From: Neofusicoccum parvum
Taxonomy: Eukaryota > Ascomycota > Dothideomycetes > Botryosphaeriales > Botryosphaeriaceae
Assembly: GCA_020912385.1 (NCBI GenBank)
Contig: CP087206.1
Coordinates: forward strand, 2,604,001-2,668,000
DNA: 64,000 bases
Direction of reading: 5' to 3'
Below, in pieces: positions 21,232 to 32,417 of this stretch; the first letter of the stretch is position 1; every line of letters starts with the position of its first letter. Both the position numbers and the translations under genes were made by a program. The notes under the pieces are model-generated. The model saw only the letters and a list, made by a program, of their open reading frames with translations. It made no database searches and was not told the DNA's origin.

Positions 21232-22125
21232 ATGGCGCCCTCCACGATCAACGTCCTCCTCACCTCTTTCCCTGGTCTCGGTCTGCCGCGTACCCTCTCG
21301 CTCCCACTCCCGGCCACCTCCACCGTCGCCGACTTCACCGCCGCCCTATCCCAACGCATCCCGGCCATCGACAACCGCCTGATCCTGACGACCAACTCGA
21401 ACAAACTCCTGCAGCCCGACTCCTCAACCCCGCTCGCCTCCCTCATCTCCGCCGCCGAAAGCCATGATACCACCGCCTTCCTCCCGCTCCGCCTCAGCGC
21501 GCCCCTCTGCGGCGGCAAAGGCGGCTTCGGCTCGCAGCTGCGCGCCGCCGGCGGCCGCATGCGCAAGAAGCGCGGCGCGGGCGAGAACAACGGGTCGTCG
21601 CGCAACCTGGACGGGCGGCGGCTGCGGACGGTGACGGAGGCGAAGGCGCTGGCCGAGTACCTGGCCGTGAAGCCGGAGATGGACCAGAAGGAGAAGGAGG
21701 AGCGGCGCAAGCGGTGGGAGGACATCGTCGCCATGGCCGAGCGCAAGGAGGAGGAGATCTTGAAGGGTGGGAAGGGTAGGCTGAATGGCGAGTGGGTCGA
21801 GGCGAAGGAGGATGCGGAGGAGAGGACGAGACAGGCTGTGCTGGCCGCGATGAAGAATGGGGATATCAAGGATGTGTTGGGGAAGAAGGAGAGTGATAGC
21901 TCGGCGAGCCCGTCGGAGGGGAGCGAGGGGAGCGAGAGCGAGGAGGAGGCTGTGCAAGCGGGTGCGTCAAAGCCGACTGCGTCGAAGCCCGCTGTGTCGA
22001 AGCCCGCTGCTTCTGCGAGCAGGACGTTCTTCGGATGGGACGAAGATGAGGATATGAGCGATGATGATGACGAGGATGAGCCAGAGGAGGTGGAGGTCGA
22101 GGGCAAGGGCAAGGCTAAGGCCTGA
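21232..22125 (+). CDS. sde2: Sde2-type splicing/telomere silencing factor with cleavable ubiquitin fold
   Basis: Single exon, 297 residues from ATG at 21232. Residues 1-93 form a ubiquitin-like fold (INVLLTSFPGLGLPRTLSLPLP.. DNRLILTTNSNKLL). It ends in the diagnostic GG-KGG junction (G94 G95 | K96 G97 G98), followed by GFGSQLRAAGGRMRKKR. In S. pombe the Sde2 precursor is cut after the first GG by ubiquitin proteases, and the Lys-starting fragment joins the spliceosome to help excise particular introns. Next comes a charged helical region (RRLRTVTEAKALAEYL, RRKRWEDIVAMAERKEEEI), then an acidic Ser/Glu tail with three SKPA-like repeats and a final DEDEDMSDDDDEDE stretch. No C-terminal SAP domain is seen. 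The call rests on the GGKGG junction and the following basic motif. Confidence 0.9.
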   Translation: MAPSTINVLLTSFPGLGLPRTLSLPLPATSTVADFTAALSQRIPAIDNRLILTTNSNKLLQPDSSTPLASLISAAESHDTTAFLPLRLSAPLCGGKGGFGSQLRAAGGRMRKKRGAGENNGSSRNLDGRRLRTVTEAKALAEYLAVKPEMDQKEKEERRKRWEDIVAMAERKEEEILKGGKGRLNGEWVEAKEDAEERTRQAVLAAMKNGDIKDVLGKKESDSSASPSEGSEGSESEEEAVQAGASKPTASKPAVSKPAASASRTFFGWDEDEDMSDDDDEDEPEEVEVEGKGKAKA

Positions 22126-22486
22126 GCAGTTATTAAGGTTTTAAAAGGCGTACTTGGCGTACTGATTGAGGCATAGATATGGGCGTTTGGGCTTTGAACA
22201 CTACATTCGATTATACCCGGAAATGCAACTGGACTTACCACCAACACAAACTGAATTTCCATCTAACATGTATGCCATCTGTGTGGCATATCATATCGTT
22301 TTGACACAGCGAGTCAAAAGATTTCGGTGGTAATTCACCTCAGTAACAGCGTGCGCAAATACGGTCCCTTCCGTTGCCGCATTTGAAGCACTTATGCCAA
22401 CAGATCATAAGTACCCACATAGTTTCCTCGTTACTTTTTTTCCATTGTCCGCATTTCCCGTGCCCCTGCCCCTACCCTCACACCCC
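22126..22486. terminator. Convergent 3' region, Sde2 / amidohydrolase
   Basis: 361 nt between the stop codons of two converging genes; A/T-rich with no open frame of interest. It must contain both polyadenylation regions. Confidence 0.4.
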
Positions 22487-24319
22487 TCAAGCCCTCCTCT
22501 CCTCCTGCGCCCAAGTCACCCTCCTCTGCCCCCTCAACCGATCATACGCCAACACACTCCCCATCAACACCTGCGCGCCCGCCGCACAGTCCTCGGGCGC
22601 GCAATACTCGCTCGGATTGTGGCTCACGCCGCCCCTGCACGGCACGAACACCATGCTCGTCGGACACCGGCGGGACGCATACACGCTGTCATGGCCGGCG
22701 CCGCTCGTCACATCGCGCGTCAGCCCGCGCGTCTGCTCGTACCAGCCGGCGGCGGCGCGCACGCAGGCGATGGTGTCGTCGTGGAACAGCACCGCGGGCG
22801 ACACCGAGTCGGTGGTCCACGCCACCTCGCAGGGCCGGCCGCGCGTGCACCCGGCCGACACGTCGGTGCCGGCGCCGCCGAGGAGCGTGGACGAGGACGG
22901 CGCCGCGTCGCCGCGCGCGATGGCGGAGAAGTCGGTGCGCAGCGCGTCTTCGAGCGCGTCGAGGACCGAGTCGGACGGCGAGCGGATGTCGAGGCTGAAG
23001 CGCACGCGGCCCGGGACGGTGTTTGTCGAGCCTGGGTGGAGGGTGAGGATGCCGGTGGAGGCGAGGGCGAAGTGCGCGGTGGCGAGGCGGTGCGAGTGGA
23101 GGATGAGTTTGGTGGCGGTGAGGAGGGCGTCGGAGCGCGTGGGGAAGGGCGTGGTGCCGGTGTGGCAGTCTGCGGCGCAATGGTCAGTTTGATGGGCCAG
23201 GAGGGGGAGGAGAGGTGGGTGGCGGACCTCGTCCAGTCACGTCGATGGTGAACCAGCGGTATGCCTGCACGCCTTGCACGACGCCGATTTTCTTCTGCTC
23301 AGTCTCGAGAATCGGGCCTTGCTCTATGTGCAGCTCGAAGTGTGCCGCCATGGGCATAGCGTCATGGCTGGCGGGCGTCTTGCCTAGATACCCGATCCGC
23401 TCCAGCTCGGACCGCATGGTCGCGTTGCCACCGCCGACTTCACGCAGGTTGTGGGCGCGGTCGAGCGGAATGTCACCGGACCAGACGCCAGATGCGACCA
23501 TGGAGATGGGAAAGCGGGCGCCTTCTTCGCTGCGGAGTGTCAGTGGCATGCAGAACTCTAGAATACAAGGAGTCGGGACGGGGAAATGGTAGGCAGCACT
23601 CACTTCGTCCAATTCACCACTCCAACGGGAAATTCAGTTTCCACCCAGTTTTCGCTAAGCACCTTGAGCATCTCGACGCCAGCAGTGACGCCGAGGATGC
23701 CATCGTAGCGGCCGCCCGTGGGCTGCGTGTCGAGATGCGAACCGGCAAAGGTGGCAGGACCCTCGCGCCTGCCTGGGCGGACGGCGAAGATGTTGCCCAT
23801 AGCGTCGACGGTTGTGTGGCAACCGAGCGCTTGGGTAGTTGCGACGAACCAGTCGCGGGCTTCTTTGTCGGCATCGGAGAGCGCTAAGCGGGACATTCCC
23901 GTCTCTGTTTTGGCGCTGGAGGAGCGTTAGTGGTCTTTTATGATATCCGATTCAAATTATTGCGTTAGTGTCGAGCATTTAAAATAAGTCGACAATGGGG
24001 AGCAGATAAACCCAACAAACATGAAATAATTCGAGAAGGCGACTTACTCTCCCCAGCGCTCCCCCGTCCCGAAAGAGCAGGTGTAGTGAATGTCCTCCAT
24101 CAGTCTGCTCTGGTTGACCTTCAGCGCAGCAATGTCTTGCTCCGACATCTCCATCGTATGCCAGCCCCTGCTCCGCGACGCGCCAAAATACCGGGCCGCC
24201 GGGGTGCGCACCAGGGTGCTGGACGCGGCGACAGGGCGCGCGCATTGCTTCAGCAAGCTGCACCCCGCAGCCTGCCGGCGCATGGCAGACGCAATCATTC
24301 TTCCCGCTGCAATTGCCAT
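22487..24319 (-). CDS. N-carbamoyl-L-amino-acid hydrolase / allantoate amidohydrolase family (M20)
   Basis: Four exons (24319-24048, 23915-23604, 23529-23228, 23169-22487; introns 132, 74 and 58 nt) sum to 1569 nt, 522 residues. The N-terminus (MAIAAGRMIASAMRRQAAG..) is basic, free of acidic residues and Arg/Ser/Ala-rich, like a mitochondrial presequence. Metal-site motifs of the M20 amidase/hydantoinase group are intact: GSHLDTQPTGGRYDG (His and Asp), NWTNEEGARFP (paired Glu), HFELHIEQGP (His) and the C-terminal SHNPSEY (His). VTGRDCHTGTTPF begins the lid/dimerisation domain. Reaction by family: hydrolysis of N-carbamoyl-L-amino acids or ureido compounds to amino acid, CO2 and ammonia. Substrate cannot be set from sequence. 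One donor (GTCCGC, at 23227) is non-consensus but the join restores the family sequence. Confidence 0.9.
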
Positions 24320-25333
24320 TGTCGGATGGTAGGAAGAGCGTTGGCGGAGGTGGAGGGGAATTCGGGGGATGTCTGGATTTTATGAAGGCATCACAGAGGT
24401 GGAGTGAGATGTCGTTGCGGGTGATCCGACCATTGGCTCCAGCGGAGATAAGGCGCGCCAGCCACCTGGGGTTGGGGTTGGATTCCGTGGAACGTGGGGG
24501 TGTAGCCTGCCGTGCCGTTGTTCCCGATTCGGCGCGTCATGTGAGACCGCGACCACGCGCGACTCTCGACGTCATATCAGGAAAGTTTGCGGCTAAGGAT
24601 ACTGTAGGTGCGAACTAGCGCGGGGGATTAAATTGTTTATCTAGATGGAGTCAGACCAGTTCCGTTCGCTTTTGTCAAGACAGAAATCACACCAGCTGTA
24701 GACTTGTCGCAATGCTACTTAAACCCACCACAGCACCTTGGTAGCCTTGATCCTGAGGGAATTAGAGTAGAAATTGATGGATGGAGTCATGGGTGGGGTG
24801 TTTGAGCAAGCACCTAGATCTGAAGGCGCAGGCGTGACCGCCTCGAAACCAATGGGCCGAGTTGTCCGTACCATTTGACCCCCCAGTAAACTTTTGCAAC
24901 ACTTTCCTAAGCCAAATTTCCTTTGTGGAGACCATTCAAGTACAGCTTGTCTCTAAAAAAAAAAAAAAAGCCCATAAGCACCTCTAGTAAGTCTCAATAC
25001 CGCCGGTGGGCAGGACTCCGGGTGTGGTCTAAGCTGAGGGTTGGCTTGTAGTGACCAGCCAGCTCAACGGCCAGCGAAGTCGAGTCTCACTCTTCAGGAT
25101 GTACGAAGATACTATAGGAAGCTTTAATCGGTTTAACGGCTGAATCAAAGAAAGTTCTGGTGCTATCCGTGCTCTACTCCATGCGGCGCTGCTCAGTGAA
25201 AGCAAACCCGGGGTGGTTTGTGAATTCACTTTTGACAAAAAGCGGTAACAATAGCAACGCGCATATGCAGGCGCCCTTTAAAAGGGGAAGAGAAACCACA
25301 GTTCCACCCTCTACATCTCATACACTCAACACA
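24320..25333. promoter_or_regulatory. Divergent promoter region with a 15-nt A tract
   Basis: About 1 kb between divergent starts. It holds an uninterrupted A15 tract at 24955-24969. No gene is supported; a frame reaching back from the downstream gene to 25160 begins in A/T-rich leader and lacks coding character before Met at 25334. Confidence 0.4.
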
Positions 25334-26187
25334 ATGCCTTCTCCCCGCCGCACCCGCGTCACAGACGGCGGCTCCCCAGTCCGCTCGTCGTCCGCCCGCA
25401 GCATGGACCTGGGCGAAATGTCGCAGATGTCTCTCATCCCCGCCGCCCTCAACATCCCCAGGCAGCGTCGCCAGCAGCAACCGGCCGTCGCAGAAGATCC
25501 GGGCAGCGACAGCGAGCCGGACGACAACAACAACAAGGAGAACGAAGGCTTCCAGCCTGCTCCACGCACCACCTCCGGACGCCCTCTCTCAGACCGCCAC
25601 CCGCTGGAGCTCATCCCGCCCAACGACCCTCGCTATAGCATGGAGTCCCTGCGCGGCCGCTCTTCTCTCTCGCGCGAAGTCTCCTTCGACTTCGCCAACG
25701 CGCCCTCTGCCGCCGCCGGCCCTCCCTCCCACAACACCACCACCGCGGCCCCTCACGTCTTCTCCTCCGCCCCGGGCCAGCGCCCCGTCGGTACGAACTC
25801 CTCCCTCCAAAGCCACCCTCTCCGTTGGGAGAACACTCACAACCCCTGCAGGCTCCCTCCTCCCCGCCCACCAGCGCGGCACCACCAACAACAGCAGCAG
25901 CAACAACAACCCCTCTCCCTATCCTCCCCGCGCCTCCGGCCCCGCCCCTTCTCGCACGGCGCCGCCGATCCAGCCAGGCGGCTCGCACCCGTCGGCAGCG
26001 CAGCGCGCGTACAACGAGTTCCCGTTCAATGGTGAGTGTCCGGTGGGGGTAGACGAGGCGTTGACGGCGAAACCACTGATGTTAACAGAACGCAGGCCCG
26101 AGCAGTGATGTGGAGGTGGCGGAGAGTGGAAGCAGGGGTGTGCTTGACAGGGTCAAGAGGTGGTGGAAGAGGGTGGTGGGTTCGTGA
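25334..26187 (+). CDS. Disordered protein with basic C-terminal helix, unknown function
   Basis: Three exons (25334-25790, 25852-26031, 26096-26187; introns 61 and 64 nt), 729 nt, 242 residues from MPSPRRTRVTDGG. Residues 1-40 contain SPVRSSSARSMDLGEMS; then come Gln/Pro-rich and acidic DNNNKENEGF stretches. After the first splice the text is GSLLPAHQRGTTNNSSS and a Pro/Ser/Ala tract leading to QRAYNEFPFNG. The last exon ends GVLDRVKRWWKRVVGS, a short amphipathic, strongly basic helix of the type that inserts into membranes. No family is recognised. The two splices are supported because each restores a sensible frame where the unspliced sequence reads through into low-complexity nonsense. Confidence 0.7.
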
Positions 26188-26572
26188 TTTGGGTGTTTTC
26201 TGGCGGGTGGGTGGGTGGGTTCTTGCGGACTCTGGGCGGGCAGGTGATCCTGCGTTAATGAAGACATGCATCCATGGGAGTTTCGTGTTCGCTACCTGCA
26301 TCTGATGTGGAGTTTTCTTTCTATGAGCAGGCGGACGACGGCGCGGAAAAGAGACTGTATCAATCTTGCCGGTTCCTTGACTGATATTTCTTTACTGCTT
26401 TGTTTGACACTTGGAGGCAGGGGTGTGCAAGTCACACTCATGGACCTCGTGAGATGACTCTGAGCAGGGGCAAGACTGGAAAGTTTTAGGGTCTGGTTCA
26501 ACTAAACATAAGTCGAGCAACTGTTGAGAGAGAAAAGCTACAGTGGGATACGCTCATTCACTGCATAGACGT
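26188..26572. terminator. Convergent 3' region
   Basis: 385 nt between the ends of the disordered-protein gene and the SDR gene. It includes a GTGG/GGGT-rich patch around 26200-26220. No gene seen. Confidence 0.35.
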
Positions 26573-27714
26573 TCAAGCATACTGCTTAGTCTCTTCCTCA
26601 CACCACCTCCAAAACTGACCTGCCACTTCTGAGCCGCCTTCTTCTTCCGTCTTGAGACTGTTCTCCATGTGTGCCGGAAGCTTTCCTCGACGACCCCAAG
26701 GAATGTAGAAGGTGCCATTGTCTGTTGAAGTGATTTCCGGAGAGAAAGCAGCATAAAGCTCCGTATAAGCTCCGAACTTGGCTGGCTTGAAAACAACACC
26801 CTACCAATAATTAGCGGAATGCAAGTCTCATGGGAATCAATCCGCCCACCATGACTTTCTGCGCCACAGATGGCATGTTCCTTTGCAACTCCGTGTTGAT
26901 GATTCCAGGGTTCAGGGACTTCACATCCGTCAGTCAACCCATTACTTGAACACCACTGCATCTGCCTTACCAGACTAAGAACTTTACTACTCGCCGACCT
27001 CTTCGCAAACTCAGCAGCCAGCAGCGCACCGCCGGCTTTGGTCTGCATGTAGTTATCCATGCCCTCCAGTTTCCCGGTCGGCTTCCCACTATCGTCAAAC
27101 TGGACGCCGCCCTTCGGGACGTTCATACCAACGGAAGAGCTAACCCAAATCTGTCGAACGGAATTGGGGGGTTCGGACTGAGCAGTCTGGTGCATGACTG
27201 GACTGAGAAGCTTGTTCAGAAGGAAAGGGCCAAGACAATTGGTGGCCATTTCGAGACCGTATCCCTGTTGTAGTTAGCATTCACAGTCTGTCTGCGTGCA
27301 CTACCGTTTCGACGTGCGTACTTGCTCCGATGTGGCCCCAGCCGGTGGCATCATAACGCCAGCATTGTGAACTAGTACATCGAGCCTGCTTTCTCTCCTC
27401 AGGAACTCATCCACTGCTGGCTTTACCGTAGCCAGGTTACTGAGGTCAATTGCCAAAGGGGACAGGTGGCTGTTCGACGATGGGTGCTCTGCTTTGATAG
27501 CCTGGATGCCGGCATTTGCGCGCTCGACGGAGCGAGCAGCAATGTAGACCGTAGCGTTCTTGCTGTAAACAATCTTGGCCAGCTCGAGGCCGATCCCAGA
27601 AGCTGCCCCGGTGATAAGGACCACCTTGCCGGCCAGGTCTTGTAGGGTCTCCTCAGTGAAAGTAGGTGTAGGTGGGAAAATTTGAGATATGGTGCTAGTG
27701 CTGGTGCTGCACAT
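26573..27714 (-). CDS. Short-chain dehydrogenase/reductase (retinol-dehydrogenase-like)
   Basis: Four exons (27714-27322, 27264-26971, 26918-26850, 26800-26573; introns 57, 52 and 49 nt), 984 nt, 327 residues. The cofactor site is VVLITGAASGIGLELA (TGxxxGIG). DVLVHNAGVMMPP is the NNAG-type motif with His in the first place. The catalytic set is Ser in IWVSSSVGM and Tyr/Lys in MDNYMQTKAGG (YxxxK). LNPGIINTELQ closes the substrate pocket, as in WWOX/retinol-dehydrogenase-like SDRs, and the C-terminal piece FGAYTELYAAFSPEIT is typical of that subgroup. NAD(P)(H)-dependent oxidoreductase of unknown substrate. Met at 27714 (MCSTSTST) is preferred over an upstream in-frame Met at 27777 because the extra 21 residues are A/T-rich leader-like. 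Confidence 0.9.
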
Positions 27715-29338
27715 CTTGTCTGGAGTCTGGTGAGAGGGTGGTGCGTGCGTGTTTATGTTTATGATGTTTAAGATCAAGATGAAGACAGTGTTGCTCCCAG
27801 AATAAATTCACATCTTCTATTGAACGTAGAACTCTTATATCACATATTTCGGGCTTCAACAGGACGGAGTTAGCACTACGCGGAATTACGAGAAATACAC
27901 AGTGCGCAATATCCGCGGGGCTGTACATGTTTATACTGGTGCCTGGCGCTGAACACCCGGGGCTAGGGTCCGCGGAGTCCGTGGCTGCCGCGCTGGGGGC
28001 GAAGTGGAGCGTAGTCAGCGAAACACACGCGCTCGGACACGTTGCCTGTCACCACGGAGTGCCGCGTTTCCAAAGCTGAAGTGACTTTGTTTCCGCGCAG
28101 GAAAGTCGTATGATAGTCCGGGGTCCATGTAGGCTCGGCGCCGAAGCGAGTGTTGCAAGATCCGGCTGCCGGCAAGAGCGCTGATCGCTGCCTTCCGCCG
28201 TCCCCAGATCTAAGAAATACCAAGCAACACTCGCGTCGGACGTCGCCCAGATGCAAACAGTGAGATATGCGATGCACTGGAGGTGAGCAGGGGTGCGAGA
28301 TTGGCGAGCATGCATGATGCTTGGACGGTGGAGATGGGGAAAATCCACTTTTCGATGCAGATCTTGGAGAAGCCGGCATGCCGTCATCGCCGGCAATGAG
28401 AGCCGCTGCCGCTAGTCGACAAAGACCGGCTCTCGAGGGCGGGTGAAATCCTGTGTCAGACGCGTTGCTGCGTTGGCGTTGCCGGACTCGGTCAGCAGGG
28501 CGGGGCGGCGGTCCGGCTCGTGCGCGGATTGATGGAAATACTGCGCGACTGCGCGAGCAGGAACATGTCGCACTCGTGGCCGGTGTGTCTCTGCGGAAAG
28601 CGCATGGCGCCGACGGGCGTCGCGGCGAGAGGTGAGTTCCTTGCAGCGCAGGCGGGCCGAGGCGCCCAACCGGAAGCCACGCTCATTCGATCGCGGGGCG
28701 TGTCCCTCGCCCGCCCATCGGCATGGAATGGCAGGCCGCGGGGGGTATCACAGACGCCTCGGGGGCGGTGAATGGGCGGCGAGATTTGCTGAGGTGTGGA
28801 AAAGTGTGGAGGTCAGCGAGCGACGGGACGAACAGCCAGGTCTGGATTGTTAGCAGGCGCCGACGTGCGGCCCCGATGACGTTGGCTTGTTCCGCAGCTC
28901 TGTGGCTCCTCGCCTCAAGGCCTGCAACCACCACCAAAGCATGTCTGCCACCCTCCAGCCCGTCCCTCGCACCCTCCCCCTTTAAGTTCCCCGGCCCCGC
29001 GCCAGGTCTCCAAGCTGGCCCCGAAGCATTTCCGCCACAAGTCCGCCCACCGCTCCTCCCTCTCCTTCCTCCGCGTCCTTTTCCCGCACACGCGACTGCG
29101 CGCTCGCCAGCGCCTCGAAAGCTTCCGCCACGAATACCTGCCCTCGCTGCGCCACCGCACCCAGTCGCGCATCTGGCAGTACATCCTCCGCCGCCAGCAG
29201 AAGAGACTCGAGAAAGCCCAGGCCGCTCTCGGAGACCTCCGCGGCAGCCGCGTCCTCGCGCTTCTGCGCAAAACCCGCGCCAGCCTGCAACACCCGCAGA
29301 AGAAAAATGTCCACGGCGACAGAGAGGGCGCTGGCAAC
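27715..29338. promoter_or_regulatory. Divergent region; probably includes an N-terminal extension of the APP1 gene
   Basis: 1.6 kb between divergent starts. From 27.8 to 28.9 kb I see no supportable gene. From about 29009 to 29338 the frame that continues into the APP1 protein is open and reads a basic helical segment (for example RQRLESFRHEYLPSLRHRT and SRIWQYILRRQQKRLEKA) that looks like protein, but it has no in-frame ATG. A CCAG|GTCTCC acceptor-like site at 29008/29009 suggests a further upstream exon that I could not locate. Confidence 0.45.
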
Positions 29339-32300
29339 ATGAGCTCCCTCGGCGCCGGCCGTTACTATTCCGGCTCCCCCTATGTCGATTCCGACACCGA
29401 AAGCTACCGCGAGCGGGAGCCGGGTGCCCGCCGCAAGAAGTTCGCTGGGTACCTGAAGGCTGCCAATGAGCTGCGCCAGGCCTACCAGCAGAGTTACACA
29501 CGAGGATGGGGTAGTGGCGGCGGGGACAGGCTCGATTGGGATCAAGGCGACGACACCCCTGGTGCCTTCCCGGATGCCGCTATCATCAGGAGTGGCGATG
29601 AGGAGATGGTTCTGTTCCCTAGTTATGCGAGGTCGCATGTGAAGCGGAAGGTTAGTAAAAACTTCCGACGCGGGTATTGGGTACTGGTATTGACTATCAT
29701 AGCCCCAAGCCGCTCCAGGCACCATCCAGGAAACGCCCGGCGGTGGACGTGACGTGAGAGACTCCGCTGGCACAGGGGATGCCGAATTCTGGAAACGCGA
29801 GTTCGAGAAGTACGAAGATGACAATGCTGTGGTTGACGTGGATGTGCGCGGCTGGATCTACTACCCTCACCGAGGCCAAATGAACCGGAAACACAGGCTA
29901 TTTGTAGGCCTTGCGAGGCAGTTGGTCGGTCTTCCAGCACCGTCGGCAAAGTCCAGCAAGCCAACCAGCCGAGATCCCAGCCCACATAAGTCTCTCGCAG
30001 ACAAGGCCCACGAAAAGAGCGCGAAACAGGAAGAGGAGCTCGTTGAGAAGGAGGCGCTTTCCATCATGAGAAAGGGAGAGTTGGAGGCTGCTAAGGCTGA
30101 GAAGGGAGGGTACAGCGAGAATCCCTCGAAAGGTTCCGACACCGATAGCCTCTACGCAGCACGTTCGCGGGATGTCTCGCCAGCCAGAGGCCGCGGTGAG
30201 AGAGTCAACGAACTTACGATTGAGAATGACGAGCCACCGACAACTGGAATCCAGAAACGCGACTCGTGGACACAGCCCGCGAACATGAATGCATCAGAGC
30301 TTGAAAAGGCGAACTCGCACCTGATGGCACGTTTGAAGCCCTTTCTCTCGAACCCCCTAGCCAACACCCCGATCTCGATTTTCTTCTACAACGACGAGAT
30401 CTCGCGACAACGCACCATCTACACCGATGCTTCTGGTCACTTTACTGTCAGGGCAGCTCTGGAGTTCGTGCCAACCCACATCAGAGTCATCGTCTCCGAA
30501 ACCCTCTCCACTACCGCGGAAGTCCACATCACCGAGCCTAAAGGAGTCAGCCTGATTAGTGATATTGACGACACTATCAAGCATTCCGCAATCAGTTCCG
30601 GGGCCCGTGAGATATTCAGGAATGCATTTATCCGCGAACTCGGGGACTTGACGATCGAAGGAGTTAAGGAGTGGTACAATCGCCTCTCCGATCAAGGCGT
30701 CAAGTTCCATTACGTGTCGAACTCTCCGTGGCAGCTTTATCCTGTTATCTCACAGTATTTCAAATTGGCCGGCCTGCCGCCTGGCTCCTTCCATCTTAAG
30801 CAATATAGTGGCATGCTGCAGGGGATCTTCGAACCTGTGGCGGAGCGGAAGAAGGCAACCTTGGACCGGCTGGCACGCGATTTCCCCCAGCGGAGTTTCA
30901 TTTTGGTTGGGGACAGTGGTGAAGCAGACCTCGAGGTGTACACTGACTTCGTCCTGGAGAACCCGGGACGGGTGGTGGCTGTCTTCATCCGAGACGTGAC
31001 CACCCCGGTGTCCACGGGCTTCTTTGACCCCTCCACAGGCCCACTTGGATCAGACAAGGCGTCTAAGCGGAGCTCCAAGGTGATGACCGGTAAACGCTCA
31101 GCCCGATCATCGAAGGCGTCAGAGGACGACGATCCCGAACTGCGGGCTGCGATTGCTGCATCACTGCGGGACTTCGAGCAACCTGGAGGGCGATATCCGG
31201 CATGGACTCCGGGGCACAGCCCTAGCGCCAGTGAAATTGACGTTGCGGAAAAGCGCCCGACACTGCCTCCACGGAGACCCACCGAGCCCGCCGCGCCTGA
31301 GGGCCATAGGATGAACCCTCCCATGGGGAAGTTGATCGATCTGTCCGATGACGAGGACGCTGTGTCGGTCACTTCGACTAGCTCCGCTCCGCCACCACTT
31401 ATCCGCGGGGTTTCTGATCCCACGTCCGATAGGTTGCTCGAGCCTATTGCGGAAGCTCCGCTCCAAAGAAGCAATGCTATCAGGGGCCGCATGTCGCCCG
31501 TGGCCGGGGAGCGCCTTGCACCTCCTGTGAAGCCGAACAAACCAATGCGCCTGCGCAGTCCGTCACAAGAAAACATACCCGCCGCACTCCGCCAAGAGCC
31601 TCCTGCCAAGCCGTCGCCTCCGCCCATTCGGAGACCCTCGACCGCCGTCAAAGCCAATCAAGCGAGGGCGCGAAGTCCCGACGCTCGGCCGTCTGGTGTT
31701 CCGGATCCAGCGTCCGAGGCAAAGGCCAGTGCACCGCTACCTCCGCCAAGGCGCACTGAAACGAGCCTATCCAGCCAATCTGGCTATGCAGCCACCGCAC
31801 GCAACAAGCTAGCACAAGCGTACAATAGTTTGCCCGCGGCGTCTACGATATGGAACGGCGCAAATGCGCCGAGCGAGCCAAGACCCGCCGGCACGTCATC
31901 AGCGTCCGCCAACAGGAAGGGTCCGCCGCCGCCGCCTCCCCGGCGGACCGGCACATCCTTAACCACGGATAGCTCAAGGGACAACCTAGCCGGCCGCATG
32001 CCTAACCTCCCGCCCAATTCAGCTAGCCGAAACAACAGCGCTAGCGACCCTGAAAGCCGGCGGCCGTACACAGCAAATGCTGCCGCGAGTGCATCATCTA
32101 CGTCGCTTAGTTCCAGACCCACGAACAACTCAATTCTGTCGGGCGCTACGGTCACATCTGCGCCCAATGGCGGGGCGGGGAGCACGGGCAACAAGCGCGA
32201 GGACCTCTGGCGCAAACGATTGGCGCGGGCGGAGCAGGTGCTCGGCGAGAAAGGAGTCGTACTACGGACTTGGCGCGTTGGTAGCGACGTGATGGACGAG

Positions 32301-32417
32301 GCATTGAAATTGGTTGAAACCACCTTGGAGCGACAGACCAGGGAGCGCAGCGACAGCAGAGGGAACGAGCTCAGGCTTATCAGTGAGCAGCGGATCAATT
32401 CGGGACCACGACGATAA
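29339..32417 (+). CDS. APP1-type phosphatidate phosphatase (DUF2183)
   Basis: Two exons, 29339-29650 and 29703-32417 (intron 52 nt), 1008 residues from MSSLGAG; a longer N-terminus is likely. Motifs in order: KKFAGYLKAANELRQ, SGDEEMVLFPSYA, VDVDVRGWIYYPHRG, then the phosphatase core SDIDDTIKHSAI with the D391-x-D393-x-T395 catalytic signature of HAD-like/lipin-type enzymes. VKFHYVSNSPWQLYP and FILVGDSGEADLEVY follow. This is the APP1 catalytic domain; yeast App1 dephosphorylates phosphatidate to diacylglycerol at actin patches. Residues ~581-597 (ELRAAIAASLRDFE) fit a ubiquitin-interacting motif. The tail is Pro-rich with many PPxP stretches (potential SH3 ligands, as expected for an actin-patch protein) and ends in a helical region. 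Confidence 0.92.

Noticed and set aside
28683..29501. Long overlapping frames on both strands at 28.7-29.5 kb
   Set aside because: Gly/Arg/Pro-rich shadows of the APP1 N-terminal region; only the frame continuing into APP1 looks like protein.
30737..31657. 306-residue minus-strand frame inside the APP1 gene
   Set aside because: Antisense to the phosphatase; low-complexity Ser/Gly-rich without domain.
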